A stretch of 13,500 bases of DNA from Cristatella mucedo (taxonomy: Eukaryota; Bryozoa; Phylactolaemata; Cristatellidae). The notes beneath the pieces were generated by a model, which was not told where the DNA came from, searched no databases, and saw only the letters and a list, made by a program, of their open reading frames with translations. The stretch spans positions 64,001-77,500 of the forward strand of contig WPIO01000254.1 of the NCBI GenBank assembly GCA_009760855.2, in the 5' to 3' direction. Positions 11,001-13,500 of this stretch are shown here, one piece after another. Position 1 is the stretch's first letter. The number at the start of each line of letters is the position of its first letter. The translations under genes were made by a program, and so were the position numbers.

Positions 11001-11105
11001 TTTTGAGTGCTAGCCTTTCCAATTTCTGAATCACACTTGGTTTGCTCATAATTAGTAGGTTAGTTTTCTTATCATTCAATTTAAGAAAATTTGCTGCCAT
11101 TTATG
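10499..11105 (-). mobile_element. CR1/L2-like LINE fragment, inverted sister of the 10.0-10.5 kb copy
   Basis: Read on the minus strand it starts with MAANFLKLNDKKTNLL, the conserved stretch after the polymerase palm, then SVESARNVGVMFQSDLSLD. It continues in broken frames through the same DNA as the plus copy (LQLV, HITPLL and SDLLP equivalents) and into the RTTRFSE/IPRTNLKS region. Several stops and frameshifts show it is dead. It extends further at both ends than the plus copy: about 100 bp more at the 5' side and about 50 bp at the 3' side. It ends just before the GDRAFS motif. By eye the two copies are roughly 80-85% identical; I have not counted. Confidence 0.9.
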
Positions 11106-11276
11106 TAGGATAGATAGATATCCCTGAATGCATAAATACAAGCACACCGGTGACAGCTTTCAGCTCGTGTTCGCATGCAACGGCGCACACCCATCATAGA
11201 AACACATGCAAAAGAACAATCAAATCTACCTGGAAGTTCAGAATGCGTGCAACACTAGCATAGCAGTTTTAATGTG

Positions 11277-11278
<2 letters not shown>

Positions 11279-11318
<40 letters not shown>
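11279..11318. repeat. (CA)20 microsatellite
   Basis: Uninterrupted CA dinucleotide run, ending in an imperfect TACACATATACA. It lies about 100 bp inside intron 3 of eIF4E. On the transcribed strand it reads as GT repeats, which can influence splicing in other genes. Confidence 0.95.
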
Positions 11319-11323
<5 letters not shown>

Positions 11324-11416
11324 ATATACAATTGCTGCACACAGTGACAATGCACGGCAACCGAACAGTGGAATGTGGCGAAGGAACAAAAAAGTGCATG
11401 AAAGCAAGCAGGCTAC

Positions 11417-11480
11417 CTTGAAGACCGAGTAGTCGCAGCCGACTTGTAACCGGCTGGCTGGCTGAATGTGATTGTACAAC
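11417..11480 (-). CDS. eIF4E: eIF4E exon 3
   Basis: The 64-nt exon has an acceptor ending TTTGGTAG| and a donor AAG|GTAGCC. The first base completes the split serine codon, then 21 codons give LYNHIQ, PASRLQV and GCDYSVFK. This corresponds to human residues after W73 through the DYSLFK segment. The exon ends on a codon boundary, so the next exon should start in phase 0 with a segment like D/E-G-I-x-P-M-W-E-D, which carries the second cap-stacking tryptophan. I did not find that exon to the left within this window. The exon is very short, but its exact frame fit with exon 2 makes chance very unlikely. Confidence 0.9.
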
Positions 11481-13148
11481 CTACCAAATGGCAACAGCAC
11501 GGCATCAGCAGGAGATCACAACCGACGAAGCTTCACGGTGTCCACATATGCAGCAAGCAAGCGCCGTAGGCCGGCAGGCAGCACCACTGTGCTGGGCAGC
11601 AACAGAGCCGGCCGATACGACTGCCTGTCGACCATGCGCAAGACGAGTGCCGCTAGGACGACTCTATCAGCGGTGGGTGCTGCATGATCAGGCCATTAAC
11701 GAGTCCTGGTGCATGCACGACAACCGCAGGGACGATTGAGGGGGGGATTTGAGGGACACTAATCGGGCACACTTACGACCAGAAGTCTTAGACGGTGTGG
11801 AACGTAAAGACCAGCTTCAAGTTGGCAGTCCAGTCCTTGTTCTTGTCGTTCGTAAAGAACCAAAGGGCCCAGCTGTTCTGTAGTGGGTGCTTGACGAGCA
11901 GTTCCGGATCGATGAACGGCACGTCGTCCAGAAGCGCTGTCTCCTGCTGCTGCAGCTGCTCGCCCTCGTAGTCGTCGTCCTCGTCGCTCCCGACGGCTTT
12001 AAATTTCTCCAACGCGATTCGTGACAGTCAATCGCATCCATCGGTACGAAGCGAAGACAGAAGAAGCCTAACGTCAGCGCACAGAGCTCGATCGCGGCCG
12101 GAGCCAGAGCAAACTCGCTGGAACTTCCTTCCAAAACCAGCCTCTGAATGAACCCAGCCCCTCTGTGGACGCAAGTCAGCAGTGTCAGTCTCGCGGTCAC
12201 ACGGTCGAGCCAGTCACAGCTGAGCATGGTCTCGCTTCGCGACGAACGACAGTTGCTGTGGACAGCAGGAGGCAAACAAGCCCTTCTCGAATTGGAAGAC
12301 AAGCAGCCGTTCTGGCATTATCGTCTGCCAGGGCCGCGACAGCAGGTACGGCCAACGAAGCCGCGACGAATTCACTCCCCCCCCCCCGGTTCAGGAGGGG
12401 TACGCTAGGTTTCGGTAAGTACTGGGTTTTGGGTTCAAGGCAGGTGGGGAAGAAAGTAAAACTTGGACGATTCACGCCCTTTGAGTGAGCAGCAGAGCTA
12501 CTGAAATGCGCGCGCGACACACACGAGCGCAGAGGACGACACACGAGCGCTAAGGACGACAAACGTTTTGTGTGGGTTTTCCTTTGTTCACCCACCAACA
12601 CCAGAAATGGCTCGATATGTCAACTCGAAATCCGTCCCACAAAAAAAGCTAGGCACAGGTTTTCCAACAGTCCATATTGTACAAAAACCGCTGCTTACTG
12701 ATTCGGGTAGACTTTTCACTTTTCGGAAACCCAGAGTACGTAAATACATAATGAAGCGCGACGCGACTGGTCAGCGCTGATTCATTATTCTTTATGTCGG
12801 CACAGTTGGCGAAACGTGGTCGAGGCTGGCACTCATTCATTCCACTTCGCACCGGCGATAGAGCAGCTAGAGAGATTATGACCGGTGTACATTGTGCCCA
12901 TTAGTCCAGCGGTACTTTAAACAATTATTAGGTAAGGGCCCAGGCCCCTACCGGCGACAGACCTAGCTACTTAGCGGCTTTCTGGTAGCGCACGAACGCA
13001 AATGTTGGCTTATCGTTAGTGCAGACCGTAGCGTCTAGCTGGAACAAATTGGAATCTTCAGTGCATACAGTTACAGCCGCACTACAAATACTTCCGTAAA
13101 CTCGCATGCAACGCGACTTACCTCATCCGAAACAACGTCCGCAGCCAT
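11417..13148 (-). CDS. eIF4E: eIF4E, mRNA cap-binding translation factor: 5' portion (3 exons), interrupted by a stop codon
   Basis: eIF4E binds the 7-methylguanosine cap of mRNA in the cytoplasm and recruits the ribosome through eIF4G. Three minus-strand exons (13148-13122, 12006-11777, 11480-11417) join in phase to encode 107 codons. Visible family motifs are HPLQNSWALWFF, the cap-stacking tryptophan in KDWTANLKL, V-x-DFW, LYNHIQ and the GCDYS-FK end. From H49 to W85 the residues align with human eIF4E at a constant offset of +12 (H37, P38, W43, W46, W56, V69, W73), so there are no indels. Tryptophan at both the W43 and W56 positions indicates class I eIF4E. Codon 82, human E70 by this alignment, is TAA. 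The second half of the protein, including the second cap-binding tryptophan and the C-terminal lobe, is absent and expected beyond the left edge. Recognition as eIF4E is firm; whether the gene is functional is open. Confidence 0.9.
11481..11776 (-). other. eIF4E intron 2
   Basis: A 296-nt intron between TC|GTAAGT and GGTAG|G, phase 2. It is fairly G+C-rich, with a run of seven G near 11740 on the plus strand. Plus-strand open frames across it (11472-11739) are low-information and antisense to the gene. I see no conserved element. Confidence 0.8.
11777..12006 (-). CDS. eIF4E: eIF4E exon 2, containing an in-frame TAA
   Basis: The exon has 76 codons plus two bases. It begins with an acidic, glutamine-rich tail (GSDEDDDYEGEQ, then QQQ) that is probably disordered. 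The start of the cap-binding domain follows: HPLQNSWALWFFTNDK, DWTANLKL, then V-stop-DFW. The stop (TAA, 11790-11788) is one base from GAA, the glutamate usually found there. Frame resumes at once as DFW and runs to a consensus donor (TC|GTAAGT) at 11776. The two exon-end bases combine with the first base of exon 3 to give serine. The left-hand motifs are strong. The 5' boundary is less sure: I placed the acceptor at TTGGAG|AAA because an in-frame TGA lies 18 nt upstream and the phase fits exon 1, but there is no good pyrimidine tract next to it. Confidence 0.88.
12377..12387. repeat. Poly-C tract, 11 bases
   Basis: Homopolymer within intron 1 of eIF4E; as a G run on the transcribed strand it is a likely place for sequencing-length error. 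Confidence 0.9.
12521..12560. repeat. Two tandem copies of a 20-bp unit
   Basis: ACACGAGCGCAGAGGACGAC is followed at once by ACACGAGCGCTAAGGACGAC, differing at two positions. The same area has alternating CG (GCGCGCGCG near 12508). It lies inside intron 1. Confidence 0.9.
13122..13148 (-). CDS. eIF4E: eIF4E exon 1 with start codon
   Basis: The nine codons read MAADVVSDE. The start context is GCC ATG G, with G at -3 and G at +4, a strong animal initiation context. The exon ends in a full codon (GAG) directly followed by a consensus donor, GTAAGT, so the intron is phase 0. That matches the proposed phase-0 start of exon 2. A tiny first coding exon carrying an unconserved acidic tail is plausible for animal eIF4E, whose N-terminus is variable. 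The call rests on position, strand, phase and the splice signal, because nine residues alone cannot identify a family. Confidence 0.7.
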
Positions 13149-13161
13149 GGCTCACGCGCAG

Positions 13162-13359
13162 TCAAATATGGAGTGAACGAATTATGTCACGTGATACCGG
13201 CATGTCCGGAAGCTTTTCTCGTTCCGCGGCACATCGGCGCTTTTCTGACGATACGTCCGCTGTTCGTAAAGAGCTACTGACATCCGTGTTGTTACGCCCG
13301 TTGTTCGTTGGAGCTGCTCGCTTCCATGAATATGCGTACGCTGGTCTTTGATGCTGCAT
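13162..13359 (-). other. Possible upstream ORF in the eIF4E leader
   Basis: A true ATG at 13359 opens 65 codons that end at TGA 13 nt before the eIF4E ATG, in a different frame. The predicted peptide resembles no family I know. It matters only if transcription starts upstream of 13359, in which case it could restrain eIF4E translation. It may simply be a chance frame in CpG-rich DNA. Confidence 0.2.
13187..13194. promoter_or_regulatory. Palindromic E-box TCACGTGA
   Basis: The 8-bp perfect palindrome contains CACGTG, the core site for Myc/Max, USF and MITF-type bHLH-zip factors. It lies 39-46 nt upstream of the eIF4E start codon. Vertebrate eIF4E promoters are known to contain CACGTG E-boxes used by c-Myc, so the position is suggestive. 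The role here is inferred. Confidence 0.4.
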
Positions 13360-13500
13360 AGAACATATTAAACACTCAGCTGTCTACCAAGCCAACGTAG
13401 CGCTGCCTGCGGGTTCCGGTTCGTGGCTACCTTATGCGATCAGTTTCCGATCACCGCGTTTGGTGACCGCCGAGATAACGGTTGACCTTAGTTTTGCTCG

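Larger units (their letters stand above)
1..11416 (-). other. Presumed eIF4E intron 3 (left end outside the window)
   Basis: The donor AAG|GTAGCC after exon 3 opens an intron whose acceptor I could not find in the window. No minus-strand exon resembling the middle or C-terminal part of eIF4E was seen. The interval is A+T-richer than the 5' end of the gene and loaded with LINE fragments and microsatellites. If the eIF4E copy is a truncated duplicate, part of this could instead be intergenic. Confidence 0.5.
12007..13121 (-). other. eIF4E intron 1
   Basis: About 1.1 kb between a GTAAGT donor at 13121 and the proposed AG at 12007. It holds an 11-base C tract, a 20-bp tandem duplication and no recognisable protein. 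Long open frames run through its G+C-rich part on both strands (for example 12197-12601 minus, 12148-12408 plus), but they look like no family I know and disagree with the splicing model. A pyrimidine-rich run (12041-12070 on the minus strand) lies 35-60 nt upstream of the proposed acceptor. Confidence 0.6.
13149..13500 (-). promoter_or_regulatory. eIF4E 5' flank: promoter and leader region
   Basis: About 350 bp upstream of the eIF4E start codon, moderately G+C-rich with many CpGs, unlike the LINE-filled region to the left. I see no clear TATA box at a sensible distance. A palindromic E-box is at 13187-13194. A TCAGT string, resembling an arthropod initiator, lies near 13280 on the minus strand, but such short strings occur by chance. 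The start of transcription cannot be set from sequence alone. The region also contains an upstream ATG frame (13359-13162) that ends 13 nt before the eIF4E ATG. Confidence 0.5.

Noticed and set aside
11817-12302. 161-codon minus-strand open frame overlapping eIF4E exon 2
   Set aside because: It is the alternative frame of the eIF4E exon; its arginine/serine/threonine-rich product is typical of an out-of-frame reading of G+C-rich coding DNA.
12197-12601. 134-codon minus-strand open frame in intron 1
   Set aside because: No family motif; it spans the poly-C tract and the tandem duplication, and its joining to exon 1 or exon 2 is not supported by splice sites or phase.
1-13500. CRISPR array, phage, defence island or operon
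   Set aside because: No regularly spaced repeats, no prokaryotic gene spacing or ribosome binding sites; the window is animal DNA with introns and LINEs.

Overview
This is animal (metazoan) nuclear DNA, probably from an invertebrate. It has GT-AG introns, long gene-poor stretches, decayed LINE copies with (ATT)n tails and several microsatellites, and no bacterial-style gene packing. I cannot fix the species. The retrotransposon family and gene structure would suit an arthropod, a mollusc or another invertebrate.

Right end (about 11.4-13.5 kb, minus strand, richer in G+C and CpG): the 5' portion of a gene for the mRNA cap-binding protein eIF4E. Three exons join in phase. Exon 1 is 9 codons with a strong start context, exon 2 carries an acidic N-terminal tail and the first part of the cap-binding fold, and exon 3 is 64 nt. 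Together they match eIF4E without indels from the HPLQ motif through the DYS-FK motif. The exception is one in-frame TAA in exon 2, at the glutamate of the V-E-D-F-W motif. The gene is therefore a broken or decaying copy, carries a null allele, or contains a sequence error. A palindromic E-box (TCACGTGA) lies about 40 nt upstream of the start codon. The remaining eIF4E exons were not found and should lie beyond the left edge.

Centre and left (1-11.4 kb): no host exon was recognised. If the gene is transcribed leftwards, this is intron 3. It holds at least five, perhaps seven, pieces of one CR1/L2-like non-LTR retrotransposon family, all 5'-truncated and inactive. Two of them (10.0-11.1 kb) face each other tail to tail and form an imperfect inverted repeat with arms of about 450 bp. 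Another inverted pair sits at 2.9-3.3 and 4.2-4.7 kb. A (TTTA)n-type block of about 320 bp fills 7.2-7.5 kb, and a (CA)20 tract lies next to exon 3.

I found no CRISPR array, operon, phage or defence locus and no clear new system. The main points of interest are the interrupted eIF4E reading frame, the E-box by its start, and the intronic LINE inverted repeats that could form long double-stranded RNA.
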